Part shown: piece by piece, positions 53,572 through 61,751 of the stretch
Numbering within the stretch: the stretch's first letter is position 1
Layout of the letters: every line of letters starts with the position of its first letter
Assembly: GCA_003246335.1 (NCBI GenBank)
Contig: QKAR01000009.1
Span: forward strand, 1 to 64,000
Reading direction: 5' to 3'
Source: Spirochaetales bacterium
GTDB taxonomy: Bacteria > Spirochaetota > Spirochaetia > Treponematales > Treponemataceae
DNA length: 64,000 nucleotides
The notes under the pieces: model-generated
What the model saw: only the letters and a program-made list of their open reading frames with translations
The model's database searches: none
What the model was told of the DNA's origin: nothing
Made by a program: the position numbers and the translations under genes

Positions 53572-53855
53572 TGTGCCGTGCCGAAATTATCGCCAATAAT
53601 TCAGTTCAGGAAGAGATCATAGACGCCTTAGAGGCTCTCATTCCCGATTTTCTGTACACGGTCATCCCGGTCGTCCATGGGAAGGGAAAACGCGACAAGA
53701 AATTGGGGACGACGACGTGGCCGGAGTTGAACTTCGTGCTCATCGCCTACGTAGACGACGGCAACGCCGCCGTCGTTCGTTCCGCTATCGAGTCGGTTAA
53801 GGAGCGATTTCCGAATGAGGGAATTAAACTGTTCATGATTCCCGAGCTCGCCTAG
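53571..53855 (+). CDS. PII-like transporter-associated protein
   Basis: A 94-aa protein resembling the PG0541-type, PII-fold proteins encoded beside RND pumps: an alternating beta-alpha-beta layout with FLYTVIPVVHGKGKRD and WPELNFVLIAYVDD. ATG 53571 is used (AGGAGG 7 bases upstream); GTG 53568 overlaps the pump stop. A regulatory or assembly role at the pump is inferred from context only. A strong terminator follows. Confidence 0.75.
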   Translation: MCRAEIIANNSVQEEIIDALEALIPDFLYTVIPVVHGKGKRDKKLGTTTWPELNFVLIAYVDDGNAAVVRSAIESVKERFPNEGIKLFMIPELA

Positions 53856-53882
53856 TCATTTTTGCCGTCGTTTTGCGGCGGC

Positions 53883-53920
53883 AAAAAAAAGCCCCGAAGA
53901 TTTTCTCCGGGGCTTTTTTT
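53883..53920 (+). terminator. Intrinsic terminator of the efflux operon
   Basis: An A-run and GCCCCG (to 53896) pair with CGGGGC and a T-run (from 53908). A second, imperfect hairpin lies just upstream at about 53864-53886. Confidence 0.9.
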
Positions 53921-53966
53921 ATGTGACTTGGCCGCGACGTATTACAAAATCGCCGTGATTGGTATC

Positions 53967-54257
53967 AACCGGCGCGGCTTCGAGTTTCGCTGTCGCGAAA
54001 CTCATTTTCTGCTTTTTTATTTCTTTCCCGCTTGCACGGCCGCTCCTTGGCGGTTGTTTCGCCGTGCTTGTATGAACCGGCGCGGCTTCGAGTTTCGCTG
54101 TCGCGAAACTCATTTTCTGCTTTTTTATTTCTTACCCGCTTGCACGGCCGCTCCTTGGCGGTTGTTTCGCCGTGCTTGTATGAACCGGCGCGGCTTTGCG
54201 AATTGCCGGCGAGCGGCAATTCGCGATTCTGCTTTTTATTTCTTACCCGCTTGCACG
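53967..54257. repeat. 108-bp tandem repeats that contain the pta 3' end
   Basis: Units are 53967-54074, 54075-54182 and a partial third 54183-54257. Units 1 and 2 are almost identical. Each contains a hairpin GAGTTTCG/CGAAACTC, a near-copy of the last 22 bases of pta including its stop, and the outer inverted pair GCACGGC/GCCGTGC. The third unit merges into pta itself and carries a different hairpin, GCGAATTGCC/GGCAATTCGC. The 53856-54235 gap holds no convincing gene. Confidence 0.92.
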
Positions 54258-55249
54258 AGCGTTACGGCGGCGGTGGTCACGATATCATCGACCGAGCAAC
54301 CGCGCGAAAGGTCGGAAATCGGGTTCGCGAAGCCCTGGAGGAAGGGACCGTAGGCTCCCGCTCCGGCGAGCCGCTGCACGAGCTTATAGCCGATGTTTCC
54401 GGCGCCGAGGTTCGGGAACACGATCGTGTTCACTTTGCCGGTAACGGGGCTGCCCGGGGCTTTTTTCTGGGTGACGGACGGCACGAGGGCCGCGTCGGCC
54501 TGCATCTCCCCGTCGAAAACGAAATCCGGCTTGCGCTCGGTAAGCATCTTCACCGCTTCCTGCACCGCGAGCACGGCGGGGTCGTTTCCGCCCGAGCCCT
54601 TCGTGGAGAACGAGAGAAGGGCGACGACCGGCTCCGCGTTCAGGAATTCGCGGCAGCTCTTCGCTGCGGACTGCGCGATGTCGGCGAGCTGCTCGGAAGA
54701 CGGCTGCGGGATGACGGCGCAGTCGGAGAAAATCATCATGCCGTCGGAGCCCCATTTCTTGTCCTGCAATTCCATGACGAAGCACGAAGAGGCGGTCTTG
54801 GTGCCGGGCGCGGTTCCGATGACGGTGAGCCCCGCGCGCAAAAGGTCGGCGGTCGTGCTTTCGGCGCCGGAAACCATCGCGTCGGCGTGGCCTTTTTTGA
54901 CCATCATCGCGCCGAAGCGGAGAACGCCGGAAATATCGCTTTTCGCCTGCTCGGGCGTGATGCCCTTCGCCTTGCGCTTTTCGTAGTACGCGTTCGCGAA
55001 ATCGTCGAGCCACGCGGACTTCAGCGGGTTGATGACCGTAATGCCCGCGAGCGAAACGTTTACCGACTTCGCGCAGGCGGCCACGGCGGCCTCATCGCCC
55101 AAAAGCGTCACCGACGCGGCGATTTTTTCGTCAACGAGCTTGCGCGCGGCCTGAACGGTCCTCGGCTCGGTTCCCTCGGGAAGCACCAGCCGATTCTGGT
55201 AACCTTTCGCTTTTTCTTTCATCGATTCCACGAAATTCATATAAATCAC
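54236..55249 (-). CDS. pta: Phosphate acetyltransferase
   Basis: A 337-aa enzyme converting acetyl-CoA and phosphate to acetyl phosphate, a step in acetate and ATP formation in fermenting bacteria. Length and sequence fit the short Pta class: NRLVLPEGTEPRTVQAA near the start, DAMVSGAESTTADLLRAG (about 118-135) and the nucleotide-binding FPNLGAGNIGYKLVQRLAG near the end. AAGGAG precedes the ATG. No ackA is in the window. Its last 22 bases recur in the tandem repeats downstream. Confidence 0.94.
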   Translation of the reverse strand: MIYMNFVESMKEKAKGYQNRLVLPEGTEPRTVQAARKLVDEKIAASVTLLGDEAAVAACAKSVNVSLAGITVINPLKSAWLDDFANAYYEKRKAKGITPEQAKSDISGVLRFGAMMVKKGHADAMVSGAESTTADLLRAGLTVIGTAPGTKTASSCFVMELQDKKWGSDGMMIFSDCAVIPQPSSEQLADIAQSAAKSCREFLNAEPVVALLSFSTKGSGGNDPAVLAVQEAVKMLTERKPDFVFDGEMQADAALVPSVTQKKAPGSPVTGKVNTIVFPNLGAGNIGYKLVQRLAGAGAYGPFLQGFANPISDLSRGCSVDDIVTTAAVTLVQAGKK

Positions 55250-55653
55250 TCCTTAATATGGAAAAAAAGTATGATACTGACGCGGAAAAGCATACTATCC
55301 GTACGGGTTTTGGGCAAGGTCACGGAGCGGTAATTTCGGGGAGGGGAGGGTGGGTTGCGTCAAAAAAAAACGGTAGGGAGGCTTTTCTCGGTTCCTTTCG
55401 CGTGAGCGAAAGGAACCGACGCAAACGGGCTTTGCGGGGCTGACGAAGGCGGCGGCCGGAAACGGCTCTCCCGCTTACGTGAGCAACGCGCCGCGCGCGG
55501 CATTTACCGGGAAATCGGCAAGTATCCGCGCGAGGCCGCCGGCTTCCGCTGCGCGGCCCCTCCAATCCCTCCCACGGGCGAGTTTCGCTCGCGCGAAACT
55601 CGCCGGGAGAATTCCGGGACAAGCCCGGAATTCTCCGCTCCGTCGTTAAACGG
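55250..55653. other. 404-base palindrome-rich gap between pta and gap
   Basis: No gene is supported. Three perfect inverted repeats occur: 55388-55401/55406-55419 (14 bp), 55577-55588/55593-55604 (12 bp, stem GGCGAGTTTCGC) and 55606-55618/55624-55636 (13 bp). None is followed by a T-run. The second shares GAGTTTCGC with the repeats beyond pta. A pta promoter should lie at about 55265-55300, but I see no clean one. Confidence 0.7.
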
Positions 55654-56661
55654 TCACACGCCTTTTCGGTCGACGAGGCGGGCAAGGTCGACGAGTCGGT
55701 TCGAGAAGCCCCACTCGTTGTCGTACCAGGAAAGCACCTTTACCATGCGCTTCCCGATCACGAGCGTCGAAAGCGCGTCGACGACGCTCGACCGCCTTTC
55801 CCCCCGGTAGTCGGCGGAAACGAGCGGCTCCTCGCTGTAACCGAGAATTCCCTTCAGGTTCCCTTCCGCCGCTCGCCGGAGCGCCGCGTTCACTTCCTCC
55901 GCCGTGACGTCGCGCGCGAGCGTTACCGTCAAATCGACGATCGATACCACCGGCACGGGAACCCGCAGCGAGTAGCCCGTGAGCTTGCCATCGAGCGCGG
56001 GAATCACCTTGCCGATCGCTTTCGCCGCCCCGCTCGGGTACGGCACGATGGATAGGGCCGCCGCCCGCGCCCCGCGTAAGTCTTTTTCCGGCTCATCGTG
56101 AAGCGCCTGGCTATTCGTATAGGCGTGCGTCGTGTTCATGAGTCCGTACTCTATGCCGAACGCCTCGTGCAGGGCGAGGGCTACCGGAGCGAGTCCGTTT
56201 GTCGTGCACGAGCCGTTGCTGAGGATGCGGTGATTCGCGGGGTCATACAGCCCGTCGTTGACGCCCATCACGACCGTAAAGACGTCTCCTTTCGCCGGAG
56301 CCGAAATCACGACGCGCTTCGCCCCGTTCGATCCGATATGCGCCTCGGCCGCCGTCCGGTCGGCGAATCGTCCCGTGGATTCAATTACGAGATCCACTCC
56401 GGCCTCGGCCCAAGGAATTTTCGCCGGGTCCCGCTCGCCGAATGCCCGTATCGTATCGTTTCCCACGCGGAGCTCTCCGTCGCCCGCCGTAACCGCCTCG
56501 GGGAAATCGCCAAGAATAGAGTCATGCTTGAGTAAGTGCGCGAGCGTCTTGCAGTCCGTAAGGTCGTTCACCGCGGCTATCCTGATGTCGCGGTTTCCCC
56601 TTGCGGCCCGCAGGAAATTCCGCCCAATTCGCCCAAAACCGTTAATGCCGATCGTTATCAT
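55654..56661 (-). CDS. gap: Glyceraldehyde-3-phosphate dehydrogenase
   Basis: A 335-aa glycolytic enzyme. The NAD-binding start is INGFGRIGRNF and the active site SNGSCTTNGLAP holds the catalytic Cys (about 153). The usual second cysteine (SCTTNC) is Gly. TTHAYTNSQ supplies the catalytic His, and the C-terminus has WYDNEWGFSNRLVDL. The ATG at 56661 has GGAGG in front; the longer frame upstream crosses the promoter. It is a single-gene unit. Confidence 0.94.
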   Translation of the reverse strand: MITIGINGFGRIGRNFLRAARGNRDIRIAAVNDLTDCKTLAHLLKHDSILGDFPEAVTAGDGELRVGNDTIRAFGERDPAKIPWAEAGVDLVIESTGRFADRTAAEAHIGSNGAKRVVISAPAKGDVFTVVMGVNDGLYDPANHRILSNGSCTTNGLAPVALALHEAFGIEYGLMNTTHAYTNSQALHDEPEKDLRGARAAALSIVPYPSGAAKAIGKVIPALDGKLTGYSLRVPVPVVSIVDLTVTLARDVTAEEVNAALRRAAEGNLKGILGYSEEPLVSADYRGERRSSVVDALSTLVIGKRMVKVLSWYDNEWGFSNRLVDLARLVDRKGV

Positions 56662-56686
56662 AGCGCCTCCATAGCTTACGGTTTTG

Positions 56687-56692
56687 AGTATA
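56687..56692 (-). promoter_or_regulatory. -10 box of the gap promoter
   Basis: TATACT reads on the minus strand with a poor -35 (TTCAGC) 17 bases before it. The leader would be about 19 bases and includes the GGAGG. Confidence 0.45.
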
Positions 56693-56728
56693 TCGATGGT
56701 ATGGAATGGCTGAAATGACAATAATCGA

Positions 56729-57703
56729 TCAAATCATGCCAAAACGAAGACGGTAATCGGACGGCGTAACTCCCAGTCGTTTCTCGAATACGCGCCGTAA
56801 ATTGAGCGCGGTGCCGAGACCGCAGGCGAAAGCGACCTCATCGAGCGACTCGTGGCCCATTTCCAGTCGATTTCTCGCCGACTCGAGCCGCAGGTCCTCG
56901 ACGAACTTGGCCGGCGTCGAGCCCGTTTCCTTCGCGAAAACCCGGCAAAAATTCCTCGCGCTCATCGCCGCCTCGCTCGCGAGCCGGTCGATATCGAGGT
57001 TTTCCTCCAGGTGCTCAAGCGCCCACGCCTGCACGCGGCCGATCGGCGTTTCCGGGTCGGCTTGCGCGGCGAGAAAGCGGCTAAATTGGGCTTGCCCGCC
57101 GGGTCGCCTCAGGTAGAGCACGAGATCCCGCGCCACCGCGCGGGCGAGACCCGCGCCGAAATCGTCGGCGACGAGCGCGAGCGTAAGGTCAAAGCCCGAG
57201 CTCGCCCCGGCCGAAGTCCAGATATCGCCGTCTCGAACGTAAATCGAGTTTCGGTCCACGATGGTCGTCGGCGAAAGGGATGCGAGCGCGTCGAGGTGCC
57301 GCCAGTGCGTCGTGGCGCGGCGGCCGGCGAGCAGACCCGCCTGCGCGAGAATCAGCGCTCCGGCGCAGACGGAAACGGTCCTGCGGCAATGCGGCGAGGC
57401 AAGCGAGACCCAGCGCGCGATCGCGTCGACCTCCGTGGGGTTCGCCGCTCGGTTCGTCACGACTATGGTGTCCCATTCCTCCGCGGGATCGATAGCGGGC
57501 AACCAAGCGTCCGCCATCACCTTAATGCCCGAACGACCGTTGATCACGCGCGATTCTTTCGTCGTCGCGATAACCGCGCGATACGGAATCATTCCCGGCG
57601 TCATCAGCATATTGGCTTGGCTGAGGATATCGGCGACGCCGGACGGCTCAAATAGCGCGCCGCCGTCGGGAACTATCAATAAAAATTTGCGTTCGCTGGT
57701 CAT
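56729..57703 (-). CDS. GlxA-type transcriptional regulator (DJ-1/PfpI plus AraC)
   Basis: A 324-aa protein. The N-terminal DJ-1/PfpI-like domain (about 1-190) carries VSVCAGALILAQAG at the nucleophile elbow, with a Cys. The C-terminal AraC DNA-binding domain has two helix-turn-helix units, including MSARNFCRVFAKETGSTPAKF and GTALNLRRVFEKRLGVTPSDY. Regulators of this class respond to small amines or amino-acid derivatives in other bacteria. A TATACA box 8 bases before the ATG, and no ribosome binding site, suggest a leaderless message. Confidence 0.9.
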   Translation of the reverse strand: MTSERKFLLIVPDGGALFEPSGVADILSQANMLMTPGMIPYRAVIATTKESRVINGRSGIKVMADAWLPAIDPAEEWDTIVVTNRAANPTEVDAIARWVSLASPHCRRTVSVCAGALILAQAGLLAGRRATTHWRHLDALASLSPTTIVDRNSIYVRDGDIWTSAGASSGFDLTLALVADDFGAGLARAVARDLVLYLRRPGGQAQFSRFLAAQADPETPIGRVQAWALEHLEENLDIDRLASEAAMSARNFCRVFAKETGSTPAKFVEDLRLESARNRLEMGHESLDEVAFACGLGTALNLRRVFEKRLGVTPSDYRLRFGMI

Positions 57704-57814
57704 GGCTTAAATGTATACTATCAATCAAAAAAAGCCAATTATGTCTCAAAAAGCCGCTGAGCGGCGCTCGTTCTTTCTTGACAGAGCGTAATCTTTCATT
57801 TTAGGGTAACACCC

Positions 57815-58549
57815 ATGAATAAGGTCGGAATTCTCGGACTCGGTCGCTTTGGGCGTTTTTGGGCGAAAGTCCTTTCCCATTCGTATGACGTGTATGGCTA
57901 CAATAGGAGCGTTCCGCCCGAGCCAAACTGTACCCTCGTCAGCGTCGAGGAACTCTGCCGTCTTCCCGTCATTTTCATTTGCGTCCCCATGCGCACCGTT
58001 CCCGAAATTCTGCGAAAAATATCGCCGCTGCTCGCCCCGGGAACCCTCATCGTCGATACCTGTTCGGTGAAAGTCGAACCGGTTCGCTGGATGAATGAAT
58101 ATCTTCCTTCCGAGATCGATATCCTCGCGACGCATCCCATGTTCGGTCCCGAATCAGCGAAAGAGGGATTATCGGGCCTTCCCATCATGATGCACCCGGT
58201 ACGCATGCCTTTCGCCCGCTACGAGGAATGGGCGCGTTTTTTCCGCGCGCTCGGTCTCATGGTCGTCGAGATTACCCCGGAGGAGCACGACCGCCAAGCC
58301 GCGATGAGTCAGGCGCTCACGCACATGATTGGCCGTTCGTTGAGCGTCATGGGCATCGAGGAAACGCCCATCGGCACGCTGTGGTACCGAAAGCTGCTCG
58401 CGATTTGCCGCCAAGTAGAAAAAGACTCGCCGGAGCTTTTCCTCGACATGCAAACGCTCAATCCCTACGCCGCCGCTATGCGCGATTCCTTCGAGCGGTC
58501 GTGGCGTTCGGTATGCGCCAGCTTGACCGATCCGGCGCAACGAGGATAA
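57815..58549 (+). CDS. tyrA: Prephenate/arogenate dehydrogenase-like protein
   Basis: A 244-aa NAD(P)-dependent enzyme of the TyrA family, making the tyrosine precursor. The Rossmann start is GILGLGRFG (5-13), ATHPMFGPES is the substrate region, and HDRQAAMSQALTHMIG the helical dimer domain. It is shorter than typical TyrA and lacks ACT or chorismate mutase domains, as in some spirochaete and plant forms. Promoter: TTGACA at 57778-57783 with no clear -10. AGGG lies 8 bases before the ATG. The bactofilin gene follows after 10 bases. Confidence 0.85.
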   Translation: MNKVGILGLGRFGRFWAKVLSHSYDVYGYNRSVPPEPNCTLVSVEELCRLPVIFICVPMRTVPEILRKISPLLAPGTLIVDTCSVKVEPVRWMNEYLPSEIDILATHPMFGPESAKEGLSGLPIMMHPVRMPFARYEEWARFFRALGLMVVEITPEEHDRQAAMSQALTHMIGRSLSVMGIEETPIGTLWYRKLLAICRQVEKDSPELFLDMQTLNPYAAAMRDSFERSWRSVCASLTDPAQRG

Positions 58550-58559
58550 GGTATCTAAT

Positions 58560-58922
58560 ATGGTAGATAACAAGGACAACGATCTGCTCGACCTCGACGA
58601 GGAAGATTACGATACCGTGCTCGCGCCGGACATCGAATTTTCCGGTTCGATCGAATTCGCCGAGCCATTCATGATAAAGGGACGGGTTTCCGGGACGATC
58701 GACGCGACGAGCGATCTTTTAATCGATACGAACGCGGTCGTGAAGGCGAACATTAAGGCCCGCAACGTCGTTATCAAGGGCTCGGTCGAAGGCGACGTCA
58801 CCGCTACGCAGATGGTGCACGTATTCAGCACGGGCCGACTGAACGGCGACGTCACCGCCCCCGAAGTGGTGCTTGAAAGCGGGTGCTTTTTCACGGGCAT
58901 TTGCACGATGGACAGGAAATAG
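58560..58922 (+). CDS. Bactofilin
   Basis: A 120-aa polymer-forming cytoskeletal protein. The right-handed beta-helix is visible in repeats every 17-18 residues (GSIEFAEPFMIKGRVSG, then NVVIKGSVEGDV and GRLNGDVTAPEVVLESG). A short acidic N-terminal tail precedes it. Bactofilins shape cells and localise wall enzymes. The gene has GAGG upstream and sits 3 bases before a TPR gene, in an operon with tyrA and mtaB. Confidence 0.92.
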   Translation: MVDNKDNDLLDLDEEDYDTVLAPDIEFSGSIEFAEPFMIKGRVSGTIDATSDLLIDTNAVVKANIKARNVVIKGSVEGDVTATQMVHVFSTGRLNGDVTAPEVVLESGCFFTGICTMDRK

Positions 58923-58925
58923 CCC

Positions 58926-59549
58926 ATGCGCGCGAAAAAGATCGCGGTCGGCCTCCTCGCGTTTTTTTTGATGGCAACCGGCTTGATCGGCCAGACGAAA
59001 CCGGACGCCCTGGAGCTGTACCGCCAAGGGAACTACCAGGACTCGGCCGACGCCTGTCTTTCGGAAATTCAGGAAAACGCGAAAAACCTCGAAAGTTACG
59101 TCGTTCTGGGCTGGGCCCTTTTGGCGCTTAACCGGTATGAGGACGCCGTCAGTTGGTCGACGAAAGGACGGGCTCTCTCGAACTATGACCCGCGCCTCAT
59201 CGAGATTCAGGCGGAGGCGAAATATTACCTCGGCTCCAACGACGATTCCCTCAAGCTTTTCCAGGAATATATTTCCTACGCGCCGAACGGGAGCCGTCTC
59301 GCCCCCGCGTATTATTTTATGGGCGAGATTTACCTCCGGCTCGCGAAATTCCGTCATGCCGATATGTCTTTCTCCGCCGCGATCCAGCTCGACGCGAATA
59401 ACGCGCAGTGGTGGACCCGGCTCGGCTACGCGCGCGAGATGGCTAAGGACTATCGCTACGCCCTTGAGGCGTACAATAAGGCGCTCGCGCTTAACGCCGC
59501 TCTTCAAGACGCCGTCCGGGGCAAAGCCCGCGTCTTGGCCCATCTATAG
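58926..59549 (+). CDS. Exported TPR protein
   Basis: A 207-aa protein with a signal peptide or anchor (KKIAVGLLAFFLMATGLIGQ) and about four to five tetratricopeptide repeats from residue 25, for example ALELYRQGNYQDSADACLSE and YVVLGWALLALNRYEDAVSW. Such periplasmic TPR proteins scaffold protein complexes. Its place 3 bases after the bactofilin suggests a shared role in cell shape or envelope, which is inference. Confidence 0.88.
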   Translation: MRAKKIAVGLLAFFLMATGLIGQTKPDALELYRQGNYQDSADACLSEIQENAKNLESYVVLGWALLALNRYEDAVSWSTKGRALSNYDPRLIEIQAEAKYYLGSNDDSLKLFQEYISYAPNGSRLAPAYYFMGEIYLRLAKFRHADMSFSAAIQLDANNAQWWTRLGYAREMAKDYRYALEAYNKALALNAALQDAVRGKARVLAHL

Positions 59550-59561
59550 GCTTTTCGAGGC

Positions 59562-60962
59562 ATGATGGATCGCGTTCATTTCGAGACTCTCGGCTGTAAA
59601 TTAAACCAAATTGAGACCGAATCGCTGGCAAACGCGTTCAGGGAGGCGGGTTTTTCCGTCGATCGGGCGGAATCGTCGGCCGAGCTCGGGAATTCTTCCG
59701 AGACCTCCGACGACGCTCCTGCCGCGTCCGCCGACGGGCTCGCGGGTATTTGCGTCGTCAATACCTGTACCGTTACCGGAAAGGCTGAGCAAAAGGCTCG
59801 CCGCGTCATCAGGCATTTATTGGGCGCTCATCCCGGTTCGCCGGTGATCGTAACGGGTTGCTACGCCGAGGTCGAGGCTCCGACCCTATCGGCCATCGAT
59901 CCCCGCGTCGTCGTTTTCCCCGGCGGACGAAAGGGTGACCTCGCTCGCTTGCCCGACTTTCTCGCCGCCCGCGCGATTCGTCACCCGGAAGAGCCGCTCC
60001 TTGACGCGGTACGGGATTTCGTCCACTCGGTGAATCCGGGTTTTTTTTCCGACGGCAACGCACTTCCGTCGTCGACATTCGCCCTTTCTACCGACAACTT
60101 CCTCTTTCACTCGCGCGCCTCGATAAAAATTCAGGACGGCTGCAATAACCATTGCTCGTACTGCCGCATTCGCTTGGCTCGCGGCAAATCGGTTTCCCTC
60201 GACGCGGACGAGGTCCTTGCGCGCATTAACAAAATCGCCGAGGCGGGGTGGCGCGAGGTGATTCTCGCCGGCGTGAATTTATCGCAATATCGCTCGGCGG
60301 GCGGCGACTTCGCGTATTTGCTGGAACGAATACTCTCCGAGACGACCGGGGTCGCGATTCGCATATCGAGCCTCTACCCCGAGCGGATTGACGCGGCCCT
60401 TTTGCCCCTGCTCGCGAACCCGCGCGTGCGGCCCCATTTTCACCTTTCGGTTCAGTCGGGAAGCGATCGCGTCCTTTCGGCCATGCGCCGCCCCTATACG
60501 GCCGAAACCGTGTATCGCGCCGCGGAAGGATTACGCGCCGTTCGGGAAAATCCCTTCATCGCTTGCGACATCATCACCGGATTCCCCGGCGAAACCGACG
60601 AGGATTTCGCGCGAACGCTCGAAATGTGCCAAAAGATCGGTTTCGCGTGGATTCACGCGTTCCCGTTTTCCGCGCGTCCGGGCACGGAAGCGTATTCCCT
60701 TAAGCCAAAAATCCCCGAACGGATCGCCGGCGAGCGCGTGCGCGCGCTTACGGCCCTCGCCGAGGAGAACCATCGGCGCTATTACGCGCAGTGGATCGGG
60801 CGCGAGATCGCCGCCATCGCGGAAAAAGTCCCGGACGGCATGCCGGTGACGGCCGTCACGGAAAACTACCTTTCCGTCAAGCTTCCCCCGCGATCCGCGG
60901 TCCCCGCTTCGGCCCTCATCGTCCGTATCGAGCCCGAGGGTTTTGCCTCAATCGTTCCCTAA
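59562..60962 (+). CDS. mtaB: tRNA t6A37 methylthiotransferase MtaB
   Basis: A 466-aa radical-SAM enzyme adding methylthio groups to t6A at position 37 of tRNAs. The N-terminal UPF0004 domain has C12, C69 and C100 for one 4Fe-4S cluster. The radical-SAM motif is C194, C198, C201 (GCNNHCSYC), and a TRAM-like domain is at the C-terminus. Residues about 36-60 form a Ser/Ala/Asp-rich insert not usual in the family. Two adjacent ATGs (59562, 59565) follow GAGG; the second is better spaced. tRNA-Lys encoded downstream is not expected to be its substrate for certain. Confidence 0.92.
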   Translation: MMDRVHFETLGCKLNQIETESLANAFREAGFSVDRAESSAELGNSSETSDDAPAASADGLAGICVVNTCTVTGKAEQKARRVIRHLLGAHPGSPVIVTGCYAEVEAPTLSAIDPRVVVFPGGRKGDLARLPDFLAARAIRHPEEPLLDAVRDFVHSVNPGFFSDGNALPSSTFALSTDNFLFHSRASIKIQDGCNNHCSYCRIRLARGKSVSLDADEVLARINKIAEAGWREVILAGVNLSQYRSAGGDFAYLLERILSETTGVAIRISSLYPERIDAALLPLLANPRVRPHFHLSVQSGSDRVLSAMRRPYTAETVYRAAEGLRAVRENPFIACDIITGFPGETDEDFARTLEMCQKIGFAWIHAFPFSARPGTEAYSLKPKIPERIAGERVRALTALAEENHRRYYAQWIGREIAAIAEKVPDGMPVTAVTENYLSVKLPPRSAVPASALIVRIEPEGFASIVP

Positions 60963-61008
60963 GCGTCATTTCACCGTCCGCTTCCTGCCGATACGGGGAA
61001 TAATTGGG

Positions 61009-61037
61009 TTGAGGTTTCCTCCCGTATGGTTTAAAAT
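61009..61037 (+). promoter_or_regulatory. Promoter of the lipoprotein gene
   Basis: TTGAGG (61009-61014) and TAAAAT (61032-61037) are 17 bases apart. Transcription would begin near 61044, with GGAGG before the ATG at 61062. Confidence 0.65.
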
Positions 61038-61061
61038 ATGACGAGAAGCGTGGAGGCTCGC

Positions 61062-61751
61062 ATGAATCGTCGTTATATTTCCTTGGCCGTCGCAATCGGG
61101 TTCGCAGCCCTCTTCGCGTCGTGCCGACAGCTCTATACCACCTCCCTTGGTTCCGCTCTCGCCCGCGACTCGATCTCAATCCCGAATAGCACCTCGATCA
61201 AGGGCTTACTCGAGATCGCCGATTCCAACGGCTCTGATCCTGACGTCGCGGCGGAAATACTTTCCGTGCTCGCCGGGAAAAACTCCTCCGACATTCTCGC
61301 GCTTTCGTCGGACGATAAGACGACCGTTTTTAACTTAGCCACGAACGCCGCGATCGATATGGGGTCGGTAACCGACTTGGCGAACTCCATTTCCTCCGGA
61401 GGCGATTCTAACTCTCTCATCAGCTCGGTTTTTTCTTCCTTCGATACTTCCGTCGACATGACCGCGATTCTGACCCTGCTTTCGGATCAAACCACGGTAG
61501 AAGACGAAAACATTCCCATTGATTCGATCATTTTTGCCTCATCGGTTGTACTTGCCGGGATAGCGGAGGAAGTCGGAGCGGATAACCTGATGGGATATCT
61601 GGCTGGAGGCGATATGTCTGCTTTGTCTACCGAGACGCAGACGGAAATTACTTCCATGATGACCGTTTCAACCTGGCTTGCCACCCGTAGCGACGCGGAT
61701 ACCTCGATCGTGGGCTTTACCATCCTCGATCTGCTTGAAGGAAATCAATAA
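61062..61751 (+). CDS. Putative lipoprotein of unknown function
   Basis: A 229-aa protein with a short signal peptide and the spirochaete-type lipobox LFASC (Cys at about 21). The mature part is Ser/Asp-rich and mostly helical, without a recognised domain. GGAGG lies 6 bases before the ATG at 61062; an in-frame ATG 24 bases upstream is at the promoter and unlikely. The stop overlaps the start of the next gene (TAATG), so the two are coupled and probably work together at the envelope. Confidence 0.82.
   Translation: MNRRYISLAVAIGFAALFASCRQLYTTSLGSALARDSISIPNSTSIKGLLEIADSNGSDPDVAAEILSVLAGKNSSDILALSSDDKTTVFNLATNAAIDMGSVTDLANSISSGGDSNSLISSVFSSFDTSVDMTAILTLLSDQTTVEDENIPIDSIIFASSVVLAGIAEEVGADNLMGYLAGGDMSALSTETQTEITSMMTVSTWLATRSDADTSIVGFTILDLLEGNQ

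Noticed and set aside
53967..54257. CRISPR array
   Set aside because: Only two and a half 108-bp units, directly adjoining, with no spacers and no cas genes.
53862..54353. Repeat protein with 36-residue units on the + strand
   Set aside because: It begins inside the region of the efflux terminator and has no ribosome binding site; units code in several frames equally well, so a repeat of DNA, not of protein, is the better reading.
54032..55333. 433-codon + strand frame across the repeats and opposite pta
   Set aside because: It is open mainly because the 108-bp period is a multiple of 3 and because of GC bias; pta is well supported on the other strand.
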